Origin: CAZWRK01 sp964635875
GTDB lineage: Bacteria; Pseudomonadota; Gammaproteobacteria; Burkholderiales; Aquaspirillaceae
Direction: 5' to 3'
Length of the DNA stretch: 64,000 nt
Assembly: GCA_964635875.1 (NCBI GenBank)
Contig: CAZWRK010000002.1
Span: 1 to 64,000, forward strand
Position 1 is the stretch's first letter. Each line of letters opens with the position of its first letter. Shown here piece after piece: positions 44,114-53,500 of this stretch. The notes below the pieces were generated by a model that was given only the letters and a program-made list of their open reading frames with translations, did no database searches and was not told the origin of the DNA. Position numbers and translations under genes: made by a program.

Positions 44114-45159
44114 CAGTGGCCTCCGAGAGCGGACTGGCAGCGGGGGCAGCGGGCGGCGTGGTCGCTGATGACGAACCCTCCGGCCTGCTCCAGCTTGCGG
44201 CGGGCGTTGGGCTTCTCCACGGTGCCGGGCAGGTTGGCGATGTTGGTCACGACGTTCACGACATCGAAGAGGGTCGCATCGGCGGGGTCTTCCACGAGGG
44301 CTGGAACCCGCTCCAGCATCTTGGTGAGGGCCGAAGCCGAGAACCCCCGCTCCCGCTGGAGCCGGATGAGCATCTGCTCGGCATCCCCGACCTTCTTGTT
44401 CCTCAGGTCGTAGAAGGCGGCGATCTCGGTCTCCACCCGATCGAAGGCCAGCCGGGCGGCAAGCTCAAGCTCGCCCATCGCCTCGGAGATCGACTGGCGA
44501 AGGCTGACCGGAGATCCGACCTGAGGGTGCTCCATCCCGTTCGTGCAGACGAGGCGGAAGAGGAAGGGGGCCACCCAGGGGGCCAGGCGGTGCTTGGTGT
44601 CCTGCCCGAACCGGAGCCCACCCTTGGTGATGTCGTTCACCTTGGGGTCTCCACCGATGGCGTAGTCCGAGCCGTCCCGGACCACCACGTCGAAGCGGTA
44701 CTCGGTGGCGTCGCGCCAGCCGTCGATCACCTGGGCGTCGTCACCGACGACTCGGGCCGCAACGTCGATGACGGCTCGGGGGTCGATCCTCTCCATGCCG
44801 GGGGAGCGGATCTCCTGGATGGTCCCCGACTTGCCCACGCCCACGACGAAGTCGCCGGGCTTGCGCCCCATCAGGAGGTTGAGGATCGTGTCCTGCACGT
44901 CGGCGTCCTGGCGGCTGATGAAGGGGGCCGGTACGCCGAGCCAACCGGCGAAGTGGTTGAGCGCCCCATCCAGGGCCACCTCCACCTCCTTGGAGCTTCC
45001 GCCCTCCTTGGGCTTGAAGCGGACGACGCCGCTGCCAGCGGCATCGAACGTGACCTCGCTGGAGTCCACGAGCACGTCCCGCACCTGCTCCTGCTCGTAC
45101 ATCTTCCGCAGATCTGCGACAGAGAGGTCGGGGATGGTCCGAAGGGAGTAGTCGGTCAT
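44113..45159 (-). CDS. DUF932-like protein with C-terminal zinc knuckle
   Basis: A 348-residue protein resembling DUF932 phage/plasmid-type proteins: a long alpha/beta N-terminus and the hallmark LVCTNGM near 218, followed by helical segments. The last residues (ARCPRCQSALGGH) add a zinc knuckle. AGGAAGAAGG precedes ATG 45159. The biochemical role of DUF932 is not established; many mobile elements carry it near replication genes. Confidence 0.6.
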   Translation of the reverse strand: MTDYSLRTIPDLSVADLRKMYEQEQVRDVLVDSSEVTFDAAGSGVVRFKPKEGGSSKEVEVALDGALNHFAGWLGVPAPFISRQDADVQDTILNLLMGRKPGDFVVGVGKSGTIQEIRSPGMERIDPRAVIDVAARVVGDDAQVIDGWRDATEYRFDVVVRDGSDYAIGGDPKVNDITKGGLRFGQDTKHRLAPWVAPFLFRLVCTNGMEHPQVGSPVSLRQSISEAMGELELAARLAFDRVETEIAAFYDLRNKKVGDAEQMLIRLQRERGFSASALTKMLERVPALVEDPADATLFDVVNVVTNIANLPGTVEKPNARRKLEQAGGFVISDHAARCPRCQSALGGH

Positions 45160-45193
45160 GGCCTTCTTCCTGGAGTTGCTGGGAGTCGGCAGG

Positions 45194-45214
45194 CTATCTC
45201 AGCCCGCCAGATAG
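45194..45214 (-). terminator. Small inverted repeat
   Basis: CTATCT/AGATAG, 6-bp stem with a 9-base loop, right after the stop of the 45217 gene. Weak; could be a transcript end or chance. Confidence 0.25.
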
Positions 45215-45216
45215 TT

Positions 45217-45918
45217 CTAGGGACCGATCGACCGCTGCTCGGATTCGACCTTCTGCAACGCCTGGAAAGCTGCGACGATCGCCGGGTCGGCCTGGATGTC
45301 TGCCATGAGGAAGGGCATGGTCTCTTCGGGGACGTACTTCCGCACCGCTGCGATGAAGGCGACGATCCCCTCCTGGAAGACCTTGGCGTACCCGCCGTCC
45401 ATCTCACTGGTGAGCTTGAGGTCAAGCTCTGCGAACCGGGCCACGTCGCTGGGCTTGAAGGTCATCCTGCCCTTCTGCATGTCCTGGTAGGCGCGGGTGA
45501 GCCCCTCCTTGATGAGCGTGATCCCGCTGACGATCTCTTCCGAGATGCCGTCCCCTGCGATCTCTGCTGCCGCCTCGCGGATCGCCTTGGCCTGAGCCGC
45601 CGTGATGGCGTTGTGGCCGGTCTCGGGGTGTTCGTGGCGGTGGAACCGAGAGAGGATCGTCTTCTTGCACACGGGCCTGCCGGTGCCGTCCCTCGTCGTC
45701 AGGACGGGCGAGTCGCTGGAGAGCGCCCGGATGGTCTGGGGGATCGTGTAGCCGAGCCACCGAAGGGACTCCACCGTGACGCGGTCGGGGGAGTTACAGA
45801 TGATGCAGTTGTCCACCTTGCCGACCACGACCTCCTGGCCGAGCACCTCCATGATCTCCACGGAGCGGTGCCGGTTGTCCGGGTCGGGTGACTCTTCTTC
45901 GGTCACGTTGTCGGTCAC
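45217..45918 (-). CDS. HTH protein, candidate small terminase subunit
   Basis: A 233-residue protein. Near residue 38 is CIIC, followed by a helix-turn-helix-like segment (SLRWLGYTIPQTIRALSSD) and a His-rich stretch (SRFHRHEHP). The C-terminal 120 residues are helical. A DNA-binding N-terminus and an oligomerising helical C-terminus fit a small terminase subunit, and it lies three genes from the large one. A transcription regulator is also possible. Confidence 0.45.
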   Translation of the reverse strand: MTDNVTEEESPDPDNRHRSVEIMEVLGQEVVVGKVDNCIICNSPDRVTVESLRWLGYTIPQTIRALSSDSPVLTTRDGTGRPVCKKTILSRFHRHEHPETGHNAITAAQAKAIREAAAEIAGDGISEEIVSGITLIKEGLTRAYQDMQKGRMTFKPSDVARFAELDLKLTSEMDGGYAKVFQEGIVAFIAAVRKYVPEETMPFLMADIQADPAIVAAFQALQKVESEQRSIGP

Positions 45919-46241
45919 GATCCCTCCACGAAGTTCCTGAGGCTGATGGTTCGGTCTGTCTGGGGGACACGGGTTCGGCCCATGCCGCCGCCGACCCCTT
46001 CGATGGAGTTGAGGTGTGGTGCCTGAGGATTCGCCGCCCGCTCGTACATCCCCCGCCTCTGGGAAGGGTCGATCGTCCCTCGCTGGGCGTAGACCTCACG
46101 GCTCCGGCGCTGCTGTTCCTTCCAAGGGGTGAGGATGTCCCTCTTGGCAGAGTGGCTCTTGATGCCCTCGTAGGACTGGCGGATCAGTTCGTCCGCAGCC
46201 GCCTCCAGGATCGGGTTGACCCCGTGCCTCATCCGAGCCAT
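45915..46241 (-). CDS. Hypothetical basic protein
   Basis: A 108-residue basic protein starting MARMRHGVNPILE. The N-terminal half is helical with many Arg and Lys. It overlaps the next gene by four bases. No family was recognised. Confidence 0.55.
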   Translation of the reverse strand: MARMRHGVNPILEAAADELIRQSYEGIKSHSAKRDILTPWKEQQRRSREVYAQRGTIDPSQRRGMYERAANPQAPHLNSIEGVGGGMGRTRVPQTDRTISLRNFVEGS

Positions 46242-46604
46242 TCACGCCACCCCTGTTGATCGCGATGGGTAGATCTGCCCTGCGTCGATGAGGGCGCAGA
46301 GTGCCTTGATGCCGTTGGTCGCGTACATCCCGACCGGGTTGGTCGGTGAGAGCCCCATCCTGATGGCCGTGTCCTGCTCCTTGAGCCCTTCGATCAGGTA
46401 GAGGCGGATGGCCTCTGCCTGGCGGTGCGGGATCAGTGGGAGCCCACGGTCCAGGAGTAGCTCAATGTCCCAGATCGACCACTCCGACCCGTCGGGGCAG
46501 CAGATGACCTCAATGAGACCTGACGCCTCATGGGTGGCACGCCAGTCTTGGAGGTGCCGAAGCAACTCTCGCAGGGTGGCTACGCGTGGATCGCTCGCTG
46601 CCAA
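46242..46604 (-). CDS. HTH protein resembling sigma region 4
   Basis: A 120-residue protein. Residues about 50-110 (PHRQAEAIRLYLIEGLKEQDTAIRMG) look like the helix-turn-helix of sigma-70 region 4 and related regulators. No region 2 is present. The start is uncertain: TTG 46604 is used here and no strong ribosome site is visible. Given the phage-specific promoter family in this window, it is a candidate regulator of it, but that is only a suggestion. Confidence 0.5.
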   Translation of the reverse strand: MAASDPRVATLRELLRHLQDWRATHEASGLIEVICCPDGSEWSIWDIELLLDRGLPLIPHRQAEAIRLYLIEGLKEQDTAIRMGLSPTNPVGMYATNGIKALCALIDAGQIYPSRSTGVA

Positions 46605-46684
46605 CGCCTACTTCACCGGGCATCCCATCTCTGACCCTCACGGACATCGGACCCCTACAGTCGGGGTGGTCTGCGACCCACGGG

Positions 46685-46712
46685 AAGATTACCAGCGATC
46701 CGGCCCTGTCAA
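46685..46712 (-). promoter_or_regulatory. Promoter candidate with consensus -35
   Basis: Minus-strand TTGACA, 16 bases, AATCTT, in the 137-bp gap before the 46242-46604 gene. The -35 box is perfect and the -10 box poor. The leader would be about 75 bases. Nothing else is seen in 46605-46741. Confidence 0.4.
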
Positions 46713-46741
46713 AGTGATGGCGAGTCCCGGCCCCCTGAGGG

Positions 46742-47434
46742 TCAGGTCTCCAGCGTGTCCTTGAGGCGCTGGGCGAGCAGAGACATGACCCGCACGATCC
46801 CCTCGGCCTTGCGGGAGTAGAGGGTGAGGAAGATGGCGAAGTACCGCTCTTCGGCTGCACCGATCTTCGCCCTCGCCGTGCGGTCTTCGATCGTCCCAGT
46901 GGCCGGGGCGTCGTAGTCGATGGCGAAGCGTTCCTCCCACTGGGCCTTGGCGAACATGGCCTCGCCCCAGGCGTCGGCAGAGCGAAGCTCCCAGGAGAAG
47001 AGGCGGGTGGTGATCTGGAAGAGGAAGTCCTCCTTGGCCTGACGGGACAGGGCAGACCAGTCCTCTTCCCACCCACCGCTCGGCGTGCGCTTCCACTCGG
47101 GCCAGCCGTAGGCGTCGCGCTTGATCTCCCCCGTATCGGGGTCGTGCTCGGCCACCCGGACGATGATGAAGAGGTCGTGCATGATCTGGTAGGCGTCGGT
47201 GAAGGTGGCCTGGATGCGATCGTTCACGGCCTTCTGGGCGGTCCTGACGATCTGCTCGTCGGGTCCGTTCCAGGTGAACCTCATCCGGCTGAACCCCGGC
47301 GTGCGGAAGAGCGACAGGGGGCTCTCCTGGCCGGGGTTCTCTTCCAGGCCCTTCTCGGCCTCATCGAACTGATCTCGGGAGACCTCTTCGGCCTGGGTGA
47401 GCCCCGACTTCCTCACGGTCCTGCCATCTGCCAT
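46742..47434 (-). CDS. Hypothetical protein
   Basis: A 230-residue protein starting MADGRTVRKSG at 47434, overlapping the RuvC stop. It is mainly helical with many Trp and Arg residues. No motif was recognised. It is the last gene of the recombination cluster before a gap with a promoter. Confidence 0.55.
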   Translation of the reverse strand: MADGRTVRKSGLTQAEEVSRDQFDEAEKGLEENPGQESPLSLFRTPGFSRMRFTWNGPDEQIVRTAQKAVNDRIQATFTDAYQIMHDLFIIVRVAEHDPDTGEIKRDAYGWPEWKRTPSGGWEEDWSALSRQAKEDFLFQITTRLFSWELRSADAWGEAMFAKAQWEERFAIDYDAPATGTIEDRTARAKIGAAEERYFAIFLTLYSRKAEGIVRVMSLLAQRLKDTLET

Positions 47435-48012
47435 CAGACTTCCCTTTCCAGTTCGATGACGCCGAGTGCCACGGCGTCGCGTACATCGCTGTTCCAGGCC
47501 GGGGTGGTCACGCCCGGCAGGTGGGGGAACAGTTGCTCCAGAGCCACCTTCATCGCCGCCTTGGAGGCGTTCGGATCGCCCACGATCCTCTTCTTCGCCC
47601 GCTGCGCCTGCACCATGAGGACAGGGACGCCCACCCTGCTCGCTGCGTTCCTGACGGCGACAGCAGCAGAGAGGCTGGAGGTTCCACCCCCAACGACGAG
47701 CGAGCCGATGGGGGGTTCCTCGTGGACGATGGCATCGCACTTCGACATCGTGAGCATCTGGCAGATCCGCTCGTAGATCTGGACGGCCCGCTGGAGGTCG
47801 CTCTCGTGGCCCGTGCCGACCGCCTTGGTTCGGATGGTCCCGGTGGCGAAGACGAACGGGTGACGCCCCCTGACGACTGCCCAGCCGGTGCTGGCGAGGC
47901 TCTGGTCGAAGCACAGGAGGCTCCGGTTGCTGAGGGGGGTGAACGGCTCCTGCACCCAGGGCTCAACCTTCCGGCGCTCACGAAGGGCGTCCAGGGCCTC
48001 CAGGGCTCCCAT
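47434..48012 (-). CDS. RuvC-like Holliday junction resolvase
   Basis: A 192-residue RNase H-fold protein. The family acidic residues are visible: LCFDQSLASTGWAVV near 28-42, VHEEPP near 98 and NSDVRDAVALGV near 175. RuvC enzymes cut four-way DNA junctions; in phages they clear branches before packaging. It starts at ATG 48012, inside the stop overlap with the nuclease gene, so the two are coupled. RecA and two further nucleases lie in the same operon. Confidence 0.7.
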   Translation of the reverse strand: MGALEALDALRERRKVEPWVQEPFTPLSNRSLLCFDQSLASTGWAVVRGRHPFVFATGTIRTKAVGTGHESDLQRAVQIYERICQMLTMSKCDAIVHEEPPIGSLVVGGGTSSLSAAVAVRNAASRVGVPVLMVQAQRAKKRIVGDPNASKAAMKVALEQLFPHLPGVTTPAWNSDVRDAVALGVIELEREV

Positions 48013-48848
48013 CAGGCCATCCCCACGGGGCAGACGGCCCGAGCCGGGCACGACTTCGCCTCCTTCGACCCTGGACCGCAGCACGGAGGCGGCATGTGCC
48101 CGGTCTTCACGAACTCGCGCACCTCCAGGTACTTGTCTCGGGTGTCCCGCTGGAAGGCGGTGTTGGCCGGGATGTGGAACTCCTTGAGGTTCCAGGGGAA
48201 CCCCATCTCCATGAAGAGGATGATGGAGTAGGCCATCCCGGTCATGCGGAGGTACTCCTGGGCCTGGGCGTAATACTCGGGCCAGGTCGCCATGAAGGCA
48301 GCAAGGTCCAGGTCGTCCACCTTGGCGAGCTTCCTGCCGTTGCTGGTCTTGAACTCAAAGAGGTGGAACTCGTGCTCGGGTGCCTGGGGCAGCACGATGT
48401 TCTTGAGTACGCCGTCGCCGTGACCGCGGCTGAGGGTCTCGGGGTCGCTGAACGACGGCTCCCCGTTCTCCGGGTTCACGGTGAAGCCGAGCGCCACAAG
48501 CTCTTCTGGTCCCAGGAGGACGCCGATGTGCTTGAGGCAGACTTCGATGAAGGAGTGGACCGCCGTGCCCATCGTGACGGCCAGCGTGTTCATGTAGGCC
48601 ATCTTCTCGGGGATCATGGCCTTGGGCTGGGTGACGAGGAACCAGAGCATCCTGGCGGGCCAGAGCGGGTGCTCGCTGGGATGGAACCACCCGTCGGGCT
48701 CTCGGCTGACGGCCCCCCTCTTGAACCTGACGGAGAAGTCCTCCGGCCACTCGGCGTCGTAGAGGTAGTTGTGGATCAGCGGCTTGAGGACGAGCCCCTT
48801 GGCGGCGTCGTTGGCGATGCCACGGAAGACGGAGGCAGAGTCGGCCAC
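48012..48848 (-). CDS. PD-(D/E)XK nuclease, RecB/Cas4-like
   Basis: A 278-residue protein. Core residues: GHGDGVL near 143, LFEFKTSNGR near 163 and a QAQEYLRM helix near 200, the D, ExK and Q/Y motifs of RecB-type exonucleases. The C-terminus carries CC, then C and C (PPPCCGPG, KSCPARAVC), which could hold an iron-sulphur cluster as in Cas4 or AddB, although no N-terminal Cys is seen. It probably works with RecA in recombination or end processing. Confidence 0.7.
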   Translation of the reverse strand: MADSASVFRGIANDAAKGLVLKPLIHNYLYDAEWPEDFSVRFKRGAVSREPDGWFHPSEHPLWPARMLWFLVTQPKAMIPEKMAYMNTLAVTMGTAVHSFIEVCLKHIGVLLGPEELVALGFTVNPENGEPSFSDPETLSRGHGDGVLKNIVLPQAPEHEFHLFEFKTSNGRKLAKVDDLDLAAFMATWPEYYAQAQEYLRMTGMAYSIILFMEMGFPWNLKEFHIPANTAFQRDTRDKYLEVREFVKTGHMPPPCCGPGSKEAKSCPARAVCPVGMA

Positions 48849-49210
48849 TAGCCCTCCAGTTCGCTGAGTCGTCGGGACCGATCCAGAAGCTCCAGGAGGT
48901 CGTCCTCGCGCAAGACCACCCAGTCCACGAACTCGGTGAGGCGGTCGTTCCCGTAGAAGCGGATCGGGAGGCCGGGGCGCTCTCCGTAAGCCTGCTCGGT
49001 GACCTTCTCCAGATCGTCCAGCTTGATGGAGATGGAGCGGGCTCGGGTGCTCTTCCCGTCCATCGCGAAGGCCACGGCCTCGGCCATCCGATGCCCTCGG
49101 GCGTCGGTCTGATCTCGGTACTGGTTGCCCGACCCTCGGGTCTGGCGCAGGCCGTAGACCTCAGCGATGTGGGCGTCGTGCTTGTCGCCCATCTTCTTGG
49201 CGAGGCTCAT
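48848..49210 (-). CDS. Resolvase-like PD-(D/E)XK protein
   Basis: A 120-residue protein. The segment TRGSGNQYRDQTDARG, then a DGKST and the helical ISIKLDDLEKVTEQA, matches small phage endonucleases of the Holliday-junction-resolvase type. The usual ExK is here DGK, so catalytic competence is not certain. ATG 49210 overlaps the stop of the HTH gene. It lies between RecA and another nuclease, which supports a recombination role. Confidence 0.5.
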   Translation of the reverse strand: MSLAKKMGDKHDAHIAEVYGLRQTRGSGNQYRDQTDARGHRMAEAVAFAMDGKSTRARSISIKLDDLEKVTEQAYGERPGLPIRFYGNDRLTEFVDWVVLREDDLLELLDRSRRLSELEG

Positions 49211-49398
49211 CGCCACGACTTCGGAGTGTTGATGATCTGGCTGACGCGCCTCGGTGAGATGCCATGCTCCAGGGCTACGACCGAGCGGGGAATCCCCAGA
49301 TCCATCACCTGATGGACGATGAGCCTGTTCCTCTCTGCCTTGCGTCGATGGAGGGGAGGGCGGGAGGGAGGCCAGACGATCGGCTTCTCGCCCATCAC
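49207..49398 (-). CDS. Small HTH DNA-binding protein
   Basis: A 63-residue protein with a basic N-terminus (PPLHRRKAERNR) and a C-terminal helix-turn-helix (DLGIPRSVVALEHGISPRRVSQII). GTG 49398 or ATG 49395 may start it; both overlap the RecA stop. Likely a regulator within the recombination operon. Confidence 0.6.
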   Translation of the reverse strand: MMGEKPIVWPPSRPPLHRRKAERNRLIVHQVMDLGIPRSVVALEHGISPRRVSQIINTPKSWR

Positions 49399-50531
49399 TC
49401 GCTCCCTTCCGAGAGGATCTCGCCGGTCTCGGGATCGGCCAGGGGATCAGCCTCGTCCCCGACGATGATCTCGCCGGAGAGGGTGGCGAGGGTCCGGGTG
49501 CGGATGACTTCCAGAAGCTCGGGGTCTTCCCGGACGGCACCGACGACAGCCTCCCGTCCCTGCAACGCCGCATCGGCCCCCGGCAGCGTGTACCAGGCAC
49601 CGCTCTGGGCGATCACTCCGGTCTTGATGCCCATCGTCACGGCATCGTCCACCCGGTCGATCCCAGGAGGGCCGTACTTCTCGGAGGCGGTGGTGAAGAG
49701 GACGAACTGGGCACGCTTGAAGGGAGGTGCCACCTTGTTGCGCTCGTTCATCACGACGACCTCGTGGCCCACCCGGACGGGGCCTGACTCACCCGGCAGG
49801 GGAGCCTTGAAGGGCTCGGTGCCGCTCCGGGAGAGCTTGAGCTTGCCGGTGGTCACATGCTTCAACGCGAACCCGCCACCCGTGGTGGTGTCGGCTCCGT
49901 AGCTGAGGTTGGCCCGAACTTGGTTGAGCATGATGACCACGACCCGGTTGGCGTCGGCCTCCACGGCGGCGATCTTCACCATCCTCGTGACGATCTTGGC
50001 CTGCTGCGCCATGACTGCCTTGTCGGCGTCCTTCTCCTTCTCGGCCTCGGGGATCATGGCCCCGATGGAGTCCAAGACGACCATCGACACGATGCCGGTG
50101 CGGATCAGATCCTTCACCTGATCCGCGACGTGCTCTGCGGACTCGGGGCGGATGATCCAGAGCCGCTCCAGGTCGATCCCGTGGACGAGAGCCCATGCCT
50201 TGTCGAAGGTGTGCTCCACGTCGATCCAGGCGACGATGCGATCCGGGTACTGGCGCTGGGCCTCCCGTGCTCCCTGCATGACGAAGGTGGTCTTGCCGAT
50301 GGCATCGACGCCCCACACCTCGTAGAGCCGACCGAGGACGTACCCGCCGACACCCATTGAGTAGTCCACCGAGAGGCATCCGGTGGAGATCACCTCGTAG
50401 GGCTCCACGATCCCCGAGTTGTCCAGGGAGTCCTGGCCCCAGGAGTCCCGGAACGCCTCTTCCGCCCGCTGCAAGGCTGAGGTGGGCTTCTTCGCTGCGG
50501 CCTTCTTGGCTGCGGCCTTCTTGGGAGGCAT
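49395..50531 (-). CDS. recA: RecA recombinase
   Basis: A 378-residue RecA-family ATPase. The P-loop is GVDAIGKTT near residue 69; the family usually reads GPESSGKTT. Walker B is MVVLDSIGA near 148. VIMLNQVRANL near 202 and a RecA C-terminal core (EKYGPPGIDRVDDAV) are also present. The first 16 residues are Lys/Ala repeats (PPKKAAAKKAAAKK), an unusual histone-like tail. GGAG lies seven bases before ATG 50531. It promotes strand exchange during phage replication and works beside RuvC and two nucleases. Confidence 0.85.
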   Translation of the reverse strand: MPPKKAAAKKAAAKKPTSALQRAEEAFRDSWGQDSLDNSGIVEPYEVISTGCLSVDYSMGVGGYVLGRLYEVWGVDAIGKTTFVMQGAREAQRQYPDRIVAWIDVEHTFDKAWALVHGIDLERLWIIRPESAEHVADQVKDLIRTGIVSMVVLDSIGAMIPEAEKEKDADKAVMAQQAKIVTRMVKIAAVEADANRVVVIMLNQVRANLSYGADTTTGGGFALKHVTTGKLKLSRSGTEPFKAPLPGESGPVRVGHEVVVMNERNKVAPPFKRAQFVLFTTASEKYGPPGIDRVDDAVTMGIKTGVIAQSGAWYTLPGADAALQGREAVVGAVREDPELLEVIRTRTLATLSGEIIVGDEADPLADPETGEILSEGSE

Positions 50532-50534
50532 GAG

Positions 50535-53500
50535 CTACTCCTGGGTGATGATGGGGACGAAGTCGGACAGGCTGATCCCTCGGGCGTTCTTGCGAACCAC
50601 GGCGATGCCAAGCTGGCCCGCGACAAGGATGCTGTCCAGGGCGGCGAGCGTGTCCTTGAAGACCACCACGTCCAGGTCTGCGTCGATGCAGTCGATGGTC
50701 AGGAAGGCCATCTTCCCACTCCGGGGAGACTCGTGCTCCTTGCGCCGGGTGATGATGGCGGGGACTCGGTAGTCGCCGGTGAGCCCTGAGTCCACCTCCC
50801 GTCCCAGCTTGAGGTCAGCGATCGGACCCTCTGGGTACTTCGGGGTCGGGCGGTAGAAGATGTCGAAGGGCGTGCTGGACAGGTACACCCCGAGCAACTC
50901 GCGTTCGATGGAGCGAACCTGCTTCTCGGTGTAGTCCGGGAGGTCCGACAGGCTCGGGATGGACGGTGCGGTGTAGTTCCGGCACGCCTTGGAGCACTTC
51001 TTCGGAGGGCGAGGCTGGTTCTTGAGGGGCCTGCCGCTCTTGCCGAGCTTCTGGGGCTCCCCCGCCCAGTCGAAGGTGCAGGGGAGGCCGTGGGCATCGA
51101 CATGGCCCTCAGGACCGGCGTGGATGCACTTGGCCGCATCCTCCGACGACTCCCACAGGAGGCGCTCCACGAGGGACCGGCGATGGGGGACGAGGGAGTC
51201 GAAGGCACCGACCTGGGCGAGCTTGTAGACCACCCCCCGGTTGGCAGCCGAGCCCTTCCTCTCCATGAAGTCATCGAAGGAGGTGTAGGGCTGCCCCTCC
51301 AGGATGGCCTCGGTCGCAGCAGCGCCGATCCCGTCGATGCCGTCGAAGCCGAAGCGGCAGCCGTCCTTCGTCATCGTGAACCCCTTGCCGGAGGTGTTGA
51401 TGTCCGGGGGGAGGACGCCGTAGCTGTGCCTGCGAGCGTCGTTGATGAACTCGGGCACCCGCTCCTTCTTGACGGTGGAGAGGACGGCGGTGATGAACTC
51501 CAGTGGGTAGTGAACCTTGAACCAGGCGCACCAGTACCCCATCATCGCGTAGGCCCAGGCGTGCGAGCGGTTGAACGAATACTTGGCGAACTCCCCAAGC
51601 TGGTCCCAGAGGGCCGAGGCAGCCGCCCGATCCATGCCTCCGGCCACGCAGCGGGCCACGAACTCCTGCCCGGCAGCCTCAACCTTCTCGGTCTTCTTCT
51701 TGCCCAGGATCTTCCTGAGCCCCTCGGCCTCGGGCAGCGAGTACCCGGCGAGGATCTGGGCGGTCTTCATCACCTGCTCCTGGTAGATGATGCACCCCTG
51801 GCTCGGGGCGAGCACCTCGGCCAGCCGATCGTCGGGGACCGTCACCGCCTCCAGGCCGTCACGGCGACGAAGGTAGGAAGCGGTCAGGCCGCTCTTCTTC
51901 GGCCCAGGACGGACGAGGGTGATGACATCCGAGAGGTCGGAGATCGACCGGGGCTGGACCTGCCGGGCGAGCTTCGTACACTCAGCCGTTTCGATCTGGA
52001 ACATGCCGAGGGTGTCACCCGAGCAGATGGCGTCCCAGACGCGGGTGTCGCCGTACTCGTCGCGCCAGGAGTAGATGTCGATGGTCTGGCCGGTGGACTC
52101 CCGGATGAGGTCGATGCACCACTGAATCGTGTCCAGGGTCCGCAGGGTGAGAAGGTCGAACTTGATGTACCCCATCTCGGCCAGGGAGTCCATGTCGAAC
52201 TGGCTGATGGGCTGGGCGTCGTCGGACGAGCGCATGGGGAGGTTGTCGGTCAGCACCTCGTCGGGGCTGATGACCATCCCGGCAGGGTGCTTCCCGTAGC
52301 TCTTGAGCCTGCCGTAGAAGCGTTCGGCCAGTTCGAAGATCTCGGGGTACTTCTCCCGGTACTCATCGAACTCGTCGCCGTGCTGATCCATGAGTTCGTC
52401 CCAGGTCAGGCCCTTGCCCGAGGTGTGGGATTCGGCGGCGGTGATGATCTTCGACATCTGGGCGAAGTCACCGAACTGGACATCAGAGCGGAAGACCCGA
52501 GAGAGATCCTGGAGCACGCCCTTGGCCTTGAGCCTCAGGTGGGTGCCCACCCGCATGGTGTGTTCGACGCCCCACCGCTCCGAGCAGAAGTCCTGCATCA
52601 TCTCCCGAGCCGATGCCGGGTAGTCCACGTCGAAGTCCGGGGGGTCTTCCCGGCCTTCGGAGAGGAAGCGTTCGAAGAGCAGGTCGGCCTCCACGGGGTC
52701 GATCTCCGTGATGCCGATGAGGTAGGCGACGAGGCAGCCGCCTCCCGACCCACGACCGGGGCCGACGAGGATGCCGTTGTCCTTCGCGTACTTCACCTGC
52801 TCTGCCACCATGAGGAAGTAGCCGCAGAAGCCCTTGTCCACGAGCAGGCGCATCTCGCGCTCGTATCGCTCCATGTAGACGCTCATGGGGATGGGGTTCC
52901 CGCTGGAGTCCTTCTTGCCCTGGCAGCGGCGGATGAAGTTGGCGAAGCCGTCGTCCTTCGTCCCGAGGGCGAGTTCGGCCAGACGCCGGATGTCTGCCGC
53001 CTCGCGCTGCTTCACGTCCCCGACGATGGGCCTGGAGTAGAGCGGCATGGAAGGGTTGGAGCGGAGCCCGGCGCTGCACCTGTCGGCCACGGAGACCGTG
53101 TTGGAGATGGCCTCTTCGACCTTGCCTTCGGGAAGGTAGGACAGGGACTTGCGGACCTCTTCCGCAGTCATCAGGTGGTAGTCCTGGTGGCCCTGGAACA
53201 TGCCGGTCTCGTCGGCCAGTTCCTTGTTGGTCGCCGCCGAGAGCCAGACCTTATGGGCGTGGGCGTCGTCGGCGCACGGGTAGTGGGAGTCCACCACGGC
53301 GATGGTGGGGATGCCGTACTCGTCGGCCAGGCGGATGATCTCGGTATTGGCCCGGCGCTGCTCTTCCAGGCCGTTCGTGTGGATCTCGGCGTAGAGGTTC
53401 TCGTCCCCGAAGATCTCCAGGAGGCGTCCGAGGTTCGACCTCGCCTGCTGCTCGTCTTCGTTGAGGATCGGGACGGCGAGAGGGCCTCGGAGGCAGGCCG